DNA of 64,000 bases. It comes from an uncultured Atopobium sp. (GTDB lineage: Bacteria; Actinomycetota; Coriobacteriia; Coriobacteriales; Atopobiaceae). Below the pieces are notes generated by a model. It saw only the letters and a list, made by a program, of their open reading frames with translations, was not told where the DNA came from and did no database searches. The position numbers were made by a program, and so were the translations under genes. Where the stretch lies: positions 18,240 to 82,239 of the forward strand of contig CAMPVF010000008.1 of assembly GCA_946997485.1 (NCBI GenBank), in the 5' to 3' direction. Below are positions 9,187 through 17,396 of the stretch, one piece after another. Positions within the stretch are counted from its first letter, which is position 1. Every line of letters starts with the position of its first letter.

Positions 9187-9525
9187 GTCGCTTCCTTTCC
9201 TTGAGGCTAAAATGTTGGAGCTATTGTAGCGAAGCGACATTTTTGTTCACATTGAGAACTATGTATAAAAGATCGTTAAGTTTGTATAAACAGGTTGTTT
9301 TTGGCTATTTTTATCTGTTATATACATAGATAAGCATTTTTATGCAGTTTTCCACCACATAATAAATATTTTATTAGAAACAAATCGGTTACCGTTTTGA
9401 AATAAAGCCAGGTTACAAAAACAAGCATCTGCAAACGCGCAGATGCTTGTTTGATGCGTTATATATTCTGCCACAAAGCGCAGCTGTACATGCGCAGGTA
9501 CATGGCACACATGCGTAGGCGTAGC
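9187..9525. other. AT-rich gap with terminator and peptidase promoter region
   Basis: No gene is seen. The half next to 9525 ends with the terminator at 9421-9450. The remainder is strongly AT-rich, with several TATA-like boxes on the minus strand (for example TATACA near 9262-9267), and must hold the promoter of the peptidase gene. I cannot choose one with confidence. Confidence 0.4.
9421..9450. terminator. Terminator after the SurA-like gene
   Basis: ACAAGCATCTGC (9421-9432) pairs perfectly with GCAGATGCTTGT (9439-9450) around a 6-base loop. On the minus strand it is followed by a run of T, a typical intrinsic terminator for the gene ending at 9526. Confidence 0.8.
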
Positions 9526-10734
9526 TTAGGAGTTAAGCATGTTAATAGTGATGCTTGTATGCGACAGCACGCCATTAATATATGTAAGCCATTCTTTGTT
9601 AAGCTCGTCTTTAACCTTTTTGTTTTGCTGTGTTACTACACCAAATGCAGCTTTAGCAGCGTCGTAGGTAGCAGCATCGTTGGTAATCGTAAAGTCTTTG
9701 AGCGCGGTTGCATAGGGACCGTCGGGTGCTTTCCACGTGTTCTTGTCGGCATCCCATTCGTCGCCCGCAAGGTTAATAATAAACTTTGCATAATCGGCTG
9801 TTGGCTCTTTTTCCTTGCCCTTTGCAGGAGCCGCAGGTGGCTGAGGGTCTTTTGGTTCCTCGCCCGATACCTTACTTGCGCGAAGCTTGTCAAGCAATAC
9901 CGAAAGCGAAATGAGGTCCTTCATCGTGTCTTCTTCAAGACCATATTTCTCGGCAATCGATTGGACGCTGTCGGTGCCGGTCATCTTTTTTGCTTGCGCG
10001 GCAATTTCATCATCGGTGGCCGTTAGACCCTGTTTTTCAGCATCAAGCTTAAGTACCTGACCACGCACGTAGTTAGTAATATCTTCGGGCGTGGGGGCCT
10101 TATATGTGCCGTCGGGCTGTTTTGCTTTTTCGAGCGATGCTTTGCTCGTAATAATCTGCTTTGCCGTTACGTCGTAGTGTTTGCCGTCGTACTCATACTG
10201 TGCAACAACAGACGAAAGGTCGCTATCCGATAGGGCAACTTTGCCAGAAAGCTGCTGCGTACCAAACGAACCCATAGGCACAAAGTGACCAAGCAGCACG
10301 CCAACAATAAGCACAACTAAAATCGATGCGCCCCAAAGCAGGCGCGTTACGCCAGCATTATGTGAAATGCTGTGGCGTTTAACCGAAGCTGCACCAAACT
10401 TTTTATGCGCATGGGCGGCTTTAGCTGCATGTGCATGGTGCTTGTCATCTGCGTGAGTTTCTTTGTCATTACCTGCAGCTTTGTTATCTTTGGCGCTTTT
10501 CGCTTCTTCTTTTGCCTTGGCAGCTTTTGCAGCCTTAAACTCTTTTTCATCGTTGAGGAAACGCTGCTCTTCTTTCTCGTGAGCGTCGTTTTTGCTTTCT
10601 GCATCTGAGCTGGTTGCATCTGCTTTTGCATCAGCCTTTGCGTCCACGTGCGCCGCAGCGGACGTATCGTTCACAGATTCTGACGCGGCTGTATCCTTAT
10701 CAGTATGTTCTTGTGTATCTTTTGGATCTTGCAT
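9526..10734 (-). CDS. Membrane-anchored protein with SurA N-terminal-like domain
   Basis: A 402-residue protein with a GGAGG site 6 bases before its ATG. Residues 1-128 are a highly charged Ala/Lys/Asp/His-rich cytoplasmic segment. One membrane helix follows at about 132-153 (ILVVLIVGVLL). The outside part (about 170-300) looks like the helical SurA_N/PrsA chaperone fold, with repeated amphipathic helices and the pattern ITNYVRGQVLKLDAEKQGL. A Pro-rich spacer and a helical tail complete it. No PPIase (rotamase) domain can be recognised, so a chaperone or scaffold role is more likely than prolyl isomerisation. The gene lies directly upstream of the secreted peptidase on the same strand, so it may assist folding of exported proteins. 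That last point is inference. Confidence 0.65.
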   Translation of the reverse strand: MQDPKDTQEHTDKDTAASESVNDTSAAAHVDAKADAKADATSSDAESKNDAHEKEEQRFLNDEKEFKAAKAAKAKEEAKSAKDNKAAGNDKETHADDKHHAHAAKAAHAHKKFGAASVKRHSISHNAGVTRLLWGASILVVLIVGVLLGHFVPMGSFGTQQLSGKVALSDSDLSSVVAQYEYDGKHYDVTAKQIITSKASLEKAKQPDGTYKAPTPEDITNYVRGQVLKLDAEKQGLTATDDEIAAQAKKMTGTDSVQSIAEKYGLEEDTMKDLISLSVLLDKLRASKVSGEEPKDPQPPAAPAKGKEKEPTADYAKFIINLAGDEWDADKNTWKAPDGPYATALKDFTITNDAATYDAAKAAFGVVTQQNKKVKDELNKEWLTYINGVLSHTSITINMLNS

Positions 10735-10820
10735 ACATGTCCTCCATTAAAAGCGAGAGCAACGCGCGGCGCGGCTTCGCATCGAATTCTTGGATATAAA
10801 TACTGTAGCGGTAATCGCTG

Positions 10821-11447
10821 CTATGAGTGTGCTTGTTTGAGTTTCTCAATAATATCAGCGGAAAACTTACGAATATAGCCGTGAGAATGGTATGCATCAA
10901 ACGAAACGCGCTCGGAAATAACCGACGCAGCATCCTGCGAAATGCTGCCCTGCGCAAATTGCAGCACGTAAGACAGGATGTCGCGATACTCAGGGTCGCC
11001 GTGATAGCATTGCATAAACTCACCAATAAGCGCTACCACTTGGTCGGAATTTTTTTCAGATTGAGCGCCATACATCGTAAGATACCGACAAGCTGCCAGC
11101 CTCACAGCAACCGATTCGTCATCAAACAGCGGCGATTCGGCCGTATGAACTACGTCGGTGAGCACGCTATCATCGATGTGCGCAATGGTAGCAAGCGCAC
11201 GCAACATCTCCCAACGCGTTTGCGACTCTTTGCAGGTAAGCGCCTGCTCAAACTCCTTGCTAAACGGCACTAGCCATTCCGGATGCTCCTGAGCATAGCG
11301 CCCAATTTCGCGCGCAGCATCTTGGCGCGTACGCCTGCGCGGGCTTTGCAGGCATTCTACCTGCTCTGCCAGTGCGTCTTGGGTACAATCGTCGGTGGTA
11401 TTCGATGCGGCAGATTGCGCATCAAAATCAGGTGTTTCGTCTGCCAT
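10821..11447 (-). CDS. HEAT-repeat-like protein of unknown function
   Basis: A 208-residue soluble, helical protein. The start at 11447 is chosen because AAAGGATGGAG lies just upstream; a longer frame lacks a ribosome site. Residues about 30-200 show repeated pairs of amphipathic helices. Examples are RTRQDAAREIGRYAQEHPE, RWEMLRALATIAHIDDS, and SVAVRLAACRYLTMYG. The spacing suits ARM/HEAT-type repeats, which usually act as protein-binding scaffolds. It contains no catalytic motif. It sits between the NYN/LOTUS gene and the SurA-like gene, all on the minus strand, but with gaps that allow separate transcripts. I do not recognise a specific family. Confidence 0.6.
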   Translation of the reverse strand: MADETPDFDAQSAASNTTDDCTQDALAEQVECLQSPRRRTRQDAAREIGRYAQEHPEWLVPFSKEFEQALTCKESQTRWEMLRALATIAHIDDSVLTDVVHTAESPLFDDESVAVRLAACRYLTMYGAQSEKNSDQVVALIGEFMQCYHGDPEYRDILSYVLQFAQGSISQDAASVISERVSFDAYHSHGYIRKFSADIIEKLKQAHS

Positions 11448-11599
11448 AGCTCCATCCTTTCGCGCGCGGCATAAAAGATATGCGCCAACTGTGTTCAAAC
11501 GGCTCTTACCAGTAAGCCAACTCTTACCATTCAAGCAACTCGGTATAACACCAACAAAGCTTACAGGTGGCACGGGTAAAAACCAGCTTGTACAAGCAA

Positions 11600-12382
11600 T
11601 TATTTCTCAAAAAAGCCATCTACCATTAGAATACCCTTCCTCTCACCGGGATGGGTGGTAATGAGGTGTAACTTGGTAGCTTCAGCAAGCAGCGCCGAAA
11701 AACAGCGGTAGCCGTAACTACGCTCGCTAAATTGCGGCTGCTTTCTAATCATGGTTGTTTTAAGGTGTGACGGGAAAATTTCAGACTCGTTTTCACGTTG
11801 CAGCGCATCAATAGTTTCGAGTAATAGCTGGTAGCATGGTTGTTTTTCGACGGGAACAACGTCCTTAAACTCGGGAATACCCGCCTGTGCAACGATGTCT
11901 TCGTAAAAAATAAACTCATCGCACACTTCAACCAACAGTGAGCTGGTAATGGGCTCAGCACCAATACCAATTACCGTTTTGCCAAATTCCTTAAGCTTGG
12001 CCACCAGGGGCGAAAAATCGGAGTCGCCCGAAAGAATGGCAAAGGTGTCGATGTGCTCTTTGGTAAGGCACATTTCCGTTGCATCAACAGCAAGGCGAAT
12101 ATCGGCAGAGTTTTTGCCGGTAGACGAGCGATCGGGAATTTCGATAAGCTCAATGCCCAGCTCGTGGAGCGGCGTAATGTCCTGCTTAAAGCGCTGCCAG
12201 TCGCAGTACGCACGTTTTACGGTAATGCGTCCCTTATCAACCAAACGGCCAAACACGCTTTTCATATCAGGCGTTTTGCGATGCGTACGACTGGTGCGTT
12301 TATGCGCCGCACCCGCCGCACCGTAGGCAAAATTTTCGTAGTCAATAAACACTGCTAATGAGCGTTGCGGTATATCGTTCAA
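11600..12382 (-). CDS. NYN-domain putative ribonuclease with C-terminal OST-HTH/LOTUS domain
   Basis: A 260-residue protein. The N-terminal 165 residues form a PIN-like NYN domain. It opens with FIDYENF (first acidic residue), continues with SADIRLAVDATEM and SGDSDFSPLV (further acidic residues), and ends KTVIGIGAE, the same set as LabA/YaiI-like NYN proteins that bind metal and act on RNA. The C-terminal part (about 180-258) matches an OST-HTH/LOTUS winged helix, with FPSHLKTTMIRKQPQFSERSYG and LMVDGFFEK, a domain linked to RNA binding. Together they suggest an RNA-processing or decay enzyme in the cytosol. The substrate is unknown. The start ATG follows AAAGGATT at close spacing. Confidence 0.8.
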   Translation of the reverse strand: MNDIPQRSLAVFIDYENFAYGAAGAAHKRTSRTHRKTPDMKSVFGRLVDKGRITVKRAYCDWQRFKQDITPLHELGIELIEIPDRSSTGKNSADIRLAVDATEMCLTKEHIDTFAILSGDSDFSPLVAKLKEFGKTVIGIGAEPITSSLLVEVCDEFIFYEDIVAQAGIPEFKDVVPVEKQPCYQLLLETIDALQRENESEIFPSHLKTTMIRKQPQFSERSYGYRCFSALLAEATKLHLITTHPGERKGILMVDGFFEK

Positions 12383-12392
12383 TATAATCCTT

Positions 12393-12902
12393 TCATTTTT
12401 TTGTGTGAGAAGCAGCAGCTTGCGTGCGGTGTGCAGCGTTTTGCCCAGCGTTTTGCTCGGCGTTTTTTAAGGACGCGCCATCGGTAACGCTCATAACTTC
12501 GGGCATGGGCTCATGCGTAGCACGGGCACGGCGCACCTGTTGCGCATGGCTGCGCGTTTCTTTTGTAGATGCACGATGCACCTGATCGGCATTTACGCGA
12601 AAAAACATGTCGTGCCACTTCCACACGCCAACGCTTTCGCCAAAATCCATTTTAAGAACGGCAATACCAGCCGCCATGGCACCAACGGGGATGCCAGCAA
12701 GCACATAATAGTGACTCATGCTTACGAGCATAGACACCAGAATGCCGCCGCCCAATATTTTTGCGTTGCCAAGCCAAAAATCGCGATAGGTAACACATTG
12801 TTGTGCGACGACCGAACCAATTTTTGTACCAAGTATCATGCCAAAAAGCAGCATAAGCACAGCAACAAGGGCAATACTAAAATCAACAAAACTAAAGGTC
12901 AT
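12393..12902 (-). CDS. Small membrane protein of unknown function, coupled to degV
   Basis: A 169-residue protein with two or three membrane helices in the first 95 residues (FSIALVAVLMLLFGMI, ILGGGILVSMLVSM, VLAGIPVGAMAAGIAVL). A hydrophilic tail rich in Ala, Arg, His and Gln follows. The ATG at 12902 lies 1 base after the degV stop codon (TAATATG arrangement), which implies translational coupling. A longer frame reaching into degV has no ribosome site of its own. I recognise no family. The GTKIG/AGIPVGAMAAG glycine-rich helices suggest packing within the membrane. Confidence 0.55.
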   Translation of the reverse strand: MTFSFVDFSIALVAVLMLLFGMILGTKIGSVVAQQCVTYRDFWLGNAKILGGGILVSMLVSMSHYYVLAGIPVGAMAAGIAVLKMDFGESVGVWKWHDMFFRVNADQVHRASTKETRSHAQQVRRARATHEPMPEVMSVTDGASLKNAEQNAGQNAAHRTQAAASHTKK

Positions 12903-12903
12903 A

Positions 12904-13968
12904 TTATTGCGCACCCATCGAACGTTTAATTTTTTGTGCAATTTTATCGGCAAGCGATTGTTGTGTGCGACGGTCGCTTCCCCAAAATACAAGCGCCGCC
13001 ATATCCGGGCCTGTGTGCACGCCTAACACCGCCGATACCTGCGTGCGGACAATTGTTAACCGCTCGCAGCCCTTAATTTTGCGAATTTCTTTTTCGAGCC
13101 AATCGGTGTCTTTTTCGCAATCAGACGAAGCAAGCGCCATGGGCAGCGACGTATCAAAGGCATATTGCTCAGCAAACGACTGCAACATGGCACGCAGCGC
13201 TTTTTTTCTGCCACGGCACATACCGCTTAAGGTAAGCGCGCCATTAAGGTCGTAAGAAAGTACGGGCTTAATGTTGAGTTTGCCGCCCACACTTGCAGCC
13301 GCAGGTGGAATACGACCGCCCGCCGCGAGAGCATTAAAGTTTTCGAGCGTAAAGAAGCCATGCAAAAAGTAGCGTGCATCGCGTGCCCATTCATAGAGCT
13401 CGCGCGCCGTAAGTCCAAGAGAAGCCTGGTTGGCAACTTCCATCGCGAGAAGCGCACCAGCAGCAGAATCACAGCGGTTGTCGAGCACGTATAACTCAAA
13501 ATTGGGGTATTCGTCGTGAATCATACTTTGTGCACGACGAGCAGAATCGATAGACGATGAAAGCCCTGCAGATAACCCCATATACAGCGTAGGCGTACCA
13601 ACCTCGGCAGCACGCTTGAACACTTCGTAGTACTTGCCCGGCGTTACCGCAGCTGTAGTGTAGTGCACCGTTGGGTTTTTACGCATGTGCTCATAAAACT
13701 CATGCGATGAAATTGATTGCCACATGTCGTCTTCGTGCTCAACGCCGCGGTCGTCAATGTACGAAAAATTGATAACTTCAAAACCCAGGCGCTTAACGGT
13801 GGCGACTGGTATGTCCGACGTAGAATCAACAATAATATGCACGTTTTCGGACTGATTATAATCGAGCGCCTTAAAATCGCTGGTACTAACACTACTACCA
13901 GCAATGCTCGCATCCGTGGCGGCAGCGTGTTGCAAAGCACTATCGCATGCGCCTTGTTGATTATTCAT
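12904..13968 (-). CDS. DegV-family fatty-acid-binding protein
   Basis: A 354-residue protein after choosing the ATG at 13968, which has AAGGATG just upstream; an upstream extension has no such site. After a Ser/Ala-rich N-terminus of about 40 residues the DegV fold starts at VHIIVDSTSDIP. It carries the YTTAAVTPGKYYEVF region, GLSAGLSSS (lipid-head-group binding loop), and the C-terminal VHTGPDMAALVF typical of the family. DegV proteins bind long-chain fatty acids and can present them to the FakA kinase for phospholipid synthesis. No fakA is visible here. The next gene starts 1 base after its stop. Confidence 0.85.
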   Translation of the reverse strand: MNNQQGACDSALQHAAATDASIAGSSVSTSDFKALDYNQSENVHIIVDSTSDIPVATVKRLGFEVINFSYIDDRGVEHEDDMWQSISSHEFYEHMRKNPTVHYTTAAVTPGKYYEVFKRAAEVGTPTLYMGLSAGLSSSIDSARRAQSMIHDEYPNFELYVLDNRCDSAAGALLAMEVANQASLGLTARELYEWARDARYFLHGFFTLENFNALAAGGRIPPAAASVGGKLNIKPVLSYDLNGALTLSGMCRGRKKALRAMLQSFAEQYAFDTSLPMALASSDCEKDTDWLEKEIRKIKGCERLTIVRTQVSAVLGVHTGPDMAALVFWGSDRRTQQSLADKIAQKIKRSMGAQ

Positions 13969-14158
13969 GTAAACATCCTTCGAACGCAGGTAAGGCGCGG
14001 GCGCAGCGGCAGCGCGAAAGATGCCACGCACGATGCGTGAGTGGATACGCATACCTGCTGCACCCGGCACAAAGCGGCACACAACCGGTGCACAGCCAGC
14101 GCACATACGCAAAGCATACTGGTGCAGCAGGTACAACCAACAAACAGGCGCGCCTTAC

Positions 14159-14734
14159 TTATTCTTCAGTTTCTAACTTAGGCTTAATAATACCGTATCC
14201 GCCGTTGTGACGGTGATAAACCACATTAATTAAGCCCGTTGTAGCATTTTCAAACACATAAAAGTCATGACCAATGAGGTCGGTTTGCACCAGCGCTTCT
14301 TCTTCGGTCATGGGGCGCAAGTCTACATATTTTTCACGAACAAGCAGTTCGTCGTCATCGCGATTTTCAATAAGATCGCCCAGATTTGACGTTTGCGCAG
14401 CTACTAGAGGTGCTTGCGAACGCTGTTTTTTGTCGATGATACGCGTTTTATACTTGCGCAGCTGACGCGTAACTTTTGCTGCCGCATCGTCGATTGCAGC
14501 ATACATATCGTCGGAGCTTGCTTCAACACGTACAACGTTATCGCGCACATACACGGTAACTTCACACGTTTTACGCTCAGGATTTGAATGGTATTTATCT
14601 ACTCGAAGAACAACGTCGCATGTCATAGGAGAAATATCAAATACCGTAAGTGCATCTCCTATTTTTGCTTGCACACGCTCGCGCAACGCGTCGCTTACAG
14701 AGACCTTACGACCTGAGATTTTAATGTCTTGCAT
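14159..14734 (-). CDS. hpf: Ribosome hibernation promoting factor, long form
   Basis: A 191-residue protein with GAGGAG 6 bases before the ATG at 14734. The N-terminal domain (about 1-105) has the beta-alpha-beta-beta-beta-alpha fold of HPF/RaiA, with KISGRKVSVSDALRERVQAKI and CEVTVYVRDNVVRVEASSDDMYAAIDDA. It binds the decoding centre of the 30S subunit. The C-terminal domain (about 130-191) contains HDFYVFENATTGLINVVYHR and GGYGIIKP, the dimerisation module of long HPF that joins two 70S ribosomes into 100S particles. It should act in stationary phase or starvation. It is monocistronic by spacing. Confidence 0.93.
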   Translation of the reverse strand: MQDIKISGRKVSVSDALRERVQAKIGDALTVFDISPMTCDVVLRVDKYHSNPERKTCEVTVYVRDNVVRVEASSDDMYAAIDDAAAKVTRQLRKYKTRIIDKKQRSQAPLVAAQTSNLGDLIENRDDDELLVREKYVDLRPMTEEEALVQTDLIGHDFYVFENATTGLINVVYHRHNGGYGIIKPKLETEE

Positions 14735-14855
14735 AGTTGCTCCTCTCATACGGTAATGGTCTTATTGCAATACTACTGTAGTTATACCCAAACCGCATAG
14801 GTAAATATCGTAAACGGTATATGCAGCGCCGTATACGTACGATTGTGTGCGTTAC

Positions 14856-15917
14856 TTATAAGTGAACAGCGTTTTGTCCGGGATCGGATGAGCTGCCGCT
14901 TGGTGCAGACGTATTGGTCGCATTAGGCGAGCTATTAGGCGTTGTCGAAGATGAACTTGAACCTGAACTTGAATCTGAACTTGAATCTGAACTTGAACTT
15001 GGGCTGCTCTGTGGCATTGATGGCGAAGATACTGTTACGCCTTTAATAAGGCTGCTCGAAGAAATAGCAAAAGTTGGCCCCAACCAGCGTGCACGAATAA
15101 GATCGTATACACCATTCGACTGCACTTGCGACACAACATTGCTCAGCGCTGCTTGCAAGGTAGTATTTTTAGCGGCAACAGCAATACCCGTGCTAATAGG
15201 CTTTTCGAGCGTTCCTACGCAATTAATGCCATCGGAATATTTACTTAAATATGCGCCTGCATACGCTTCGCACAATACGTAGTCAACTTCACCCTGCGCA
15301 AGCTTGTCAAATGCTTCGTTGAGGTTGGTGCACGACACTTCCATCATGGAAATAGACGTTTTTTTAAGCGCAAGTTCCGAAAGTGAACCTTTTTGTAACG
15401 CAACGCGCTTGCCCGTAAGGTCAGTTGCCTGAATGGGACCTGTTTTACCTTTTGCAAACAACGCTGCAGCCGATTCGGCGTAATTGCCAATAACTTTTGC
15501 GGTGGTTGTTTCGCCCGCTTTTGCATTGAAAACAACGTCGCAGGTTTTGCCCAGCGAACGACCAACATCGGACACTTCAACAAACTTAATTTGCAAACCA
15601 AGAGCATCAGCCAGCGCGTAGGCATAGTCGACATCAAATCCGGTAAGCTCGGATGATGATGAAGATGAGCTCATAACAAAAGGTGCCGTAATAGTATTGC
15701 GTTTAACACCTACGGTAAGAATGGAGCTCGAAAGCAAGCAGGAATTATCGAGTTTTGGGACGAGATCTTTACGTGCCTGCGCTTGCGCTTGAGAAACGGT
15801 AGGCGAATTAAATGAAGGGAGTGAATCGGCTGTAGGTAACGAACAACCTGCTAATACCATCATTGTTGAACACAACACACCACATGCTGCTTTCTGAAAG
15901 CCTTCGGGCACTTTCAT
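14856..15917 (-). CDS. Polar amino-acid-type ABC solute-binding lipoprotein with Ser-rich tail
   Basis: A 353-residue exported lipoprotein. The ATG at 15917 has AAAGGAG upstream. The signal peptide ends in lipobox LAGC near residue 26. Residues about 65-300 form a family-3 periplasmic-binding fold: ILTVGVKRNTITAPFV, ELTGFDVDYAYALADALGL, LTGKRVALQKGSLSEL and DYVLCEAYAGAYL. The last 50 residues or so are almost all Ser, with Asp, Pro, Thr and Asn. That is unusual because low-complexity spacers in lipoproteins normally sit between the lipid anchor and the domain. No permease or ATPase gene is adjacent, so it is an orphan receptor. An amino acid ligand is inferred from family only. Confidence 0.8.
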   Translation of the reverse strand: MKVPEGFQKAACGVLCSTMMVLAGCSLPTADSLPSFNSPTVSQAQAQARKDLVPKLDNSCLLSSSILTVGVKRNTITAPFVMSSSSSSSELTGFDVDYAYALADALGLQIKFVEVSDVGRSLGKTCDVVFNAKAGETTTAKVIGNYAESAAALFAKGKTGPIQATDLTGKRVALQKGSLSELALKKTSISMMEVSCTNLNEAFDKLAQGEVDYVLCEAYAGAYLSKYSDGINCVGTLEKPISTGIAVAAKNTTLQAALSNVVSQVQSNGVYDLIRARWLGPTFAISSSSLIKGVTVSSPSMPQSSPSSSSDSSSDSSSGSSSSSTTPNSSPNATNTSAPSGSSSDPGQNAVHL

Positions 15918-16235
15918 AAACGCTCCTTTTGCTACGGTATGCAATACATGCTCTTACCTAGCTGACCTGGTATTTGACCCCACACTCGCATACTGGAACT
16001 GTTGCTGCGGCGCACGTATGCGCTCATACTATTGGTTCTCTCGCCTGCAAGACCCTATGTCTTTTATGTGTAACAAGCGGTATGACTTACTCCTAGGACG
16101 AGCCATGCTCGCGCATATGCGCACATACACGCTTACGTGGATCCTTTTGACCTCGTCTGCCATGGACTAGAGCCTATAAAAACGAGTACGCTAATACTGT
16201 TGGATAAACTCGCAACCACAAACCTAGATAAGAAT
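15918..16235 (-). ncRNA. Long structured 5' leader or unassigned small RNA
   Basis: This stretch of about 318 bases lies between a good minus-strand promoter and the lipoprotein start. It contains several short perfect hairpins: CACG-TAAG-CGTG (near 16127-16138), GCGCATATGCGC (near 16110-16121), CGAGCATGGCTCG (near 16098-16110) and GCGCA-TACG-TGCGC (near 16011-16024). I compared it by eye with T-box, glycine, lysine, SAM, cobalamin, tmRNA, RNase P and SRP RNA signatures and found none. It may be an unrecognised cis-regulatory leader or a 6S-like RNA. No open reading frame explains it. Confidence 0.35.
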
Positions 16236-16241
16236 AGTAAC

Positions 16242-16270
16242 AGTATACCAGCTTATACTGAGGTGCAACA
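16242..16270 (-). promoter_or_regulatory. Promoter upstream of the structured leader
   Basis: On the minus strand TGTTGC (16270-16265) and TATACT (16247-16242) are spaced by 17 bases, with start expected near 16235. It lies about 20 bases past the stop of the minus-strand comF-like gene, so the lipoprotein leader is probably transcribed independently of it. Confidence 0.5.
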
Positions 16271-16290
16271 GCTAAATGCGGCAAAACAAC

Positions 16291-17286
16291 CTACCACACA
16301 CGCGTAAGCGTAAAGCTGCACACCGATGCCGCGCCCGCTTCATGCAACGCGCGCGCAGCTTCGATAACACTCGCACCAGTGGTGAGCGTGTCGTCGAGCA
16401 CAAGCATATGTTTTTGTTGAATGGCTTCGGGCTGCACCACAAGCATGCTATGAGCCAAATTGCTCATGCGCTGCTGCTTATTGAGCACACGCTGATCGGC
16501 TGCATACGGCCGCGCAAGTGCATCGATATAGGGAATGGTAATCACGTCTGCAAAAAGGCGTGCTACAAGTTCCATATGATCGAAACCGCGGTAGGTATAC
16601 GCAGCTTTTGTAGCAGGCACAAAGCACACACCATCAAAGCCTGTCACGGTTGCAGCGCTCATTGATGCAGCTATGGACGCAGATGCAGGTACATCCTGCT
16701 GGGACAATTCCTGCGCCGCGCCCGGCGCATCCGGAGCACACGGCGGCGCGTGCGCGATGTATGCTTCGAAATAAACTGCCATAAGCGCAGCTATATAGGG
16801 TGCAAGACGCGTATCACGTGCATCTTTATAGCTAGTAATAAATCGCTTAGCAAACGATGCATACTCAAGCACGCTCCAGCTTGCACCCTGTCCATACGCA
16901 GCCGCGCGCTCCCACGCCTCGCCATGAACACCGCAGCAAAGCCAACCAAACGGCGCGCCACACACACGGCACGCAAACGCAGCTTGTATCCACGGCAACG
17001 CATAAAAACACTGCTCACAACAAAAGGTGTGAGGAACTCCGCAGCCAAGACAAAGTGGAAGCGCACACAGCTCTTCGGCCATATGCACAACCCAGGAAAG
17101 CGACATACGTGACGTTATATGCGCAGGTAGCAATTGTTGTTGAGGGGTATGTGTGCCAACAGCACACGCAGAAGACACATTAAAAAGTGCCATACATCGG
17201 GCAAGTACGCTTGTAAAATAGCCATACGTGCAGGGACTTTTGCGAGAAGAAACAAAAGAATTATCCACAATAACACCTATGTGCAC
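16291..17286 (-). CDS. ComF-family phosphoribosyltransferase-like competence protein
   Basis: A protein of up to 331 residues. A four-cysteine zinc-finger region is visible at about 78-112 (LCLGCGV, FCCEQC, ACRVCGAP). It is followed by a type I phosphoribosyltransferase domain with the PRPP loop MLVLDDTLTTGAS near the C-terminus (about 292-304). ComF/ComFC proteins are needed for DNA uptake in naturally competent Gram-positive bacteria, and many bacteria keep a homologue (GntX in E. coli). The middle (about 185-212) has an Ala/Pro/Ser-rich insertion. The start is uncertain: the GTG at 17286 has only a weak GGG upstream, and ATG codons at residues 32 and 61 are possible. Confidence 0.75.
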   Translation of the reverse strand: MHIGVIVDNSFVSSRKSPCTYGYFTSVLARCMALFNVSSACAVGTHTPQQQLLPAHITSRMSLSWVVHMAEELCALPLCLGCGVPHTFCCEQCFYALPWIQAAFACRVCGAPFGWLCCGVHGEAWERAAAYGQGASWSVLEYASFAKRFITSYKDARDTRLAPYIAALMAVYFEAYIAHAPPCAPDAPGAAQELSQQDVPASASIAASMSAATVTGFDGVCFVPATKAAYTYRGFDHMELVARLFADVITIPYIDALARPYAADQRVLNKQQRMSNLAHSMLVVQPEAIQQKHMLVLDDTLTTGASVIEAARALHEAGAASVCSFTLTRVW

Positions 17287-17396
17287 GTTAGCCCAACATG
17301 CACCTTAAGTGTACCAGATAGGCCGTGGCCGCACAAGCACAAATGTTCGAAAATTAGCACCAAAATGCGCGGGCATTCGCCCTTGTGATGTGCCAG

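Noticed and set aside
15918..16235. tmRNA, RNase P RNA or SRP RNA
   Set aside because: Their conserved cores (tmRNA tRNA-like ends, RNase P GAGGAAAGTCC, SRP GGAAGCAGC tetraloop) could not be found on either strand.
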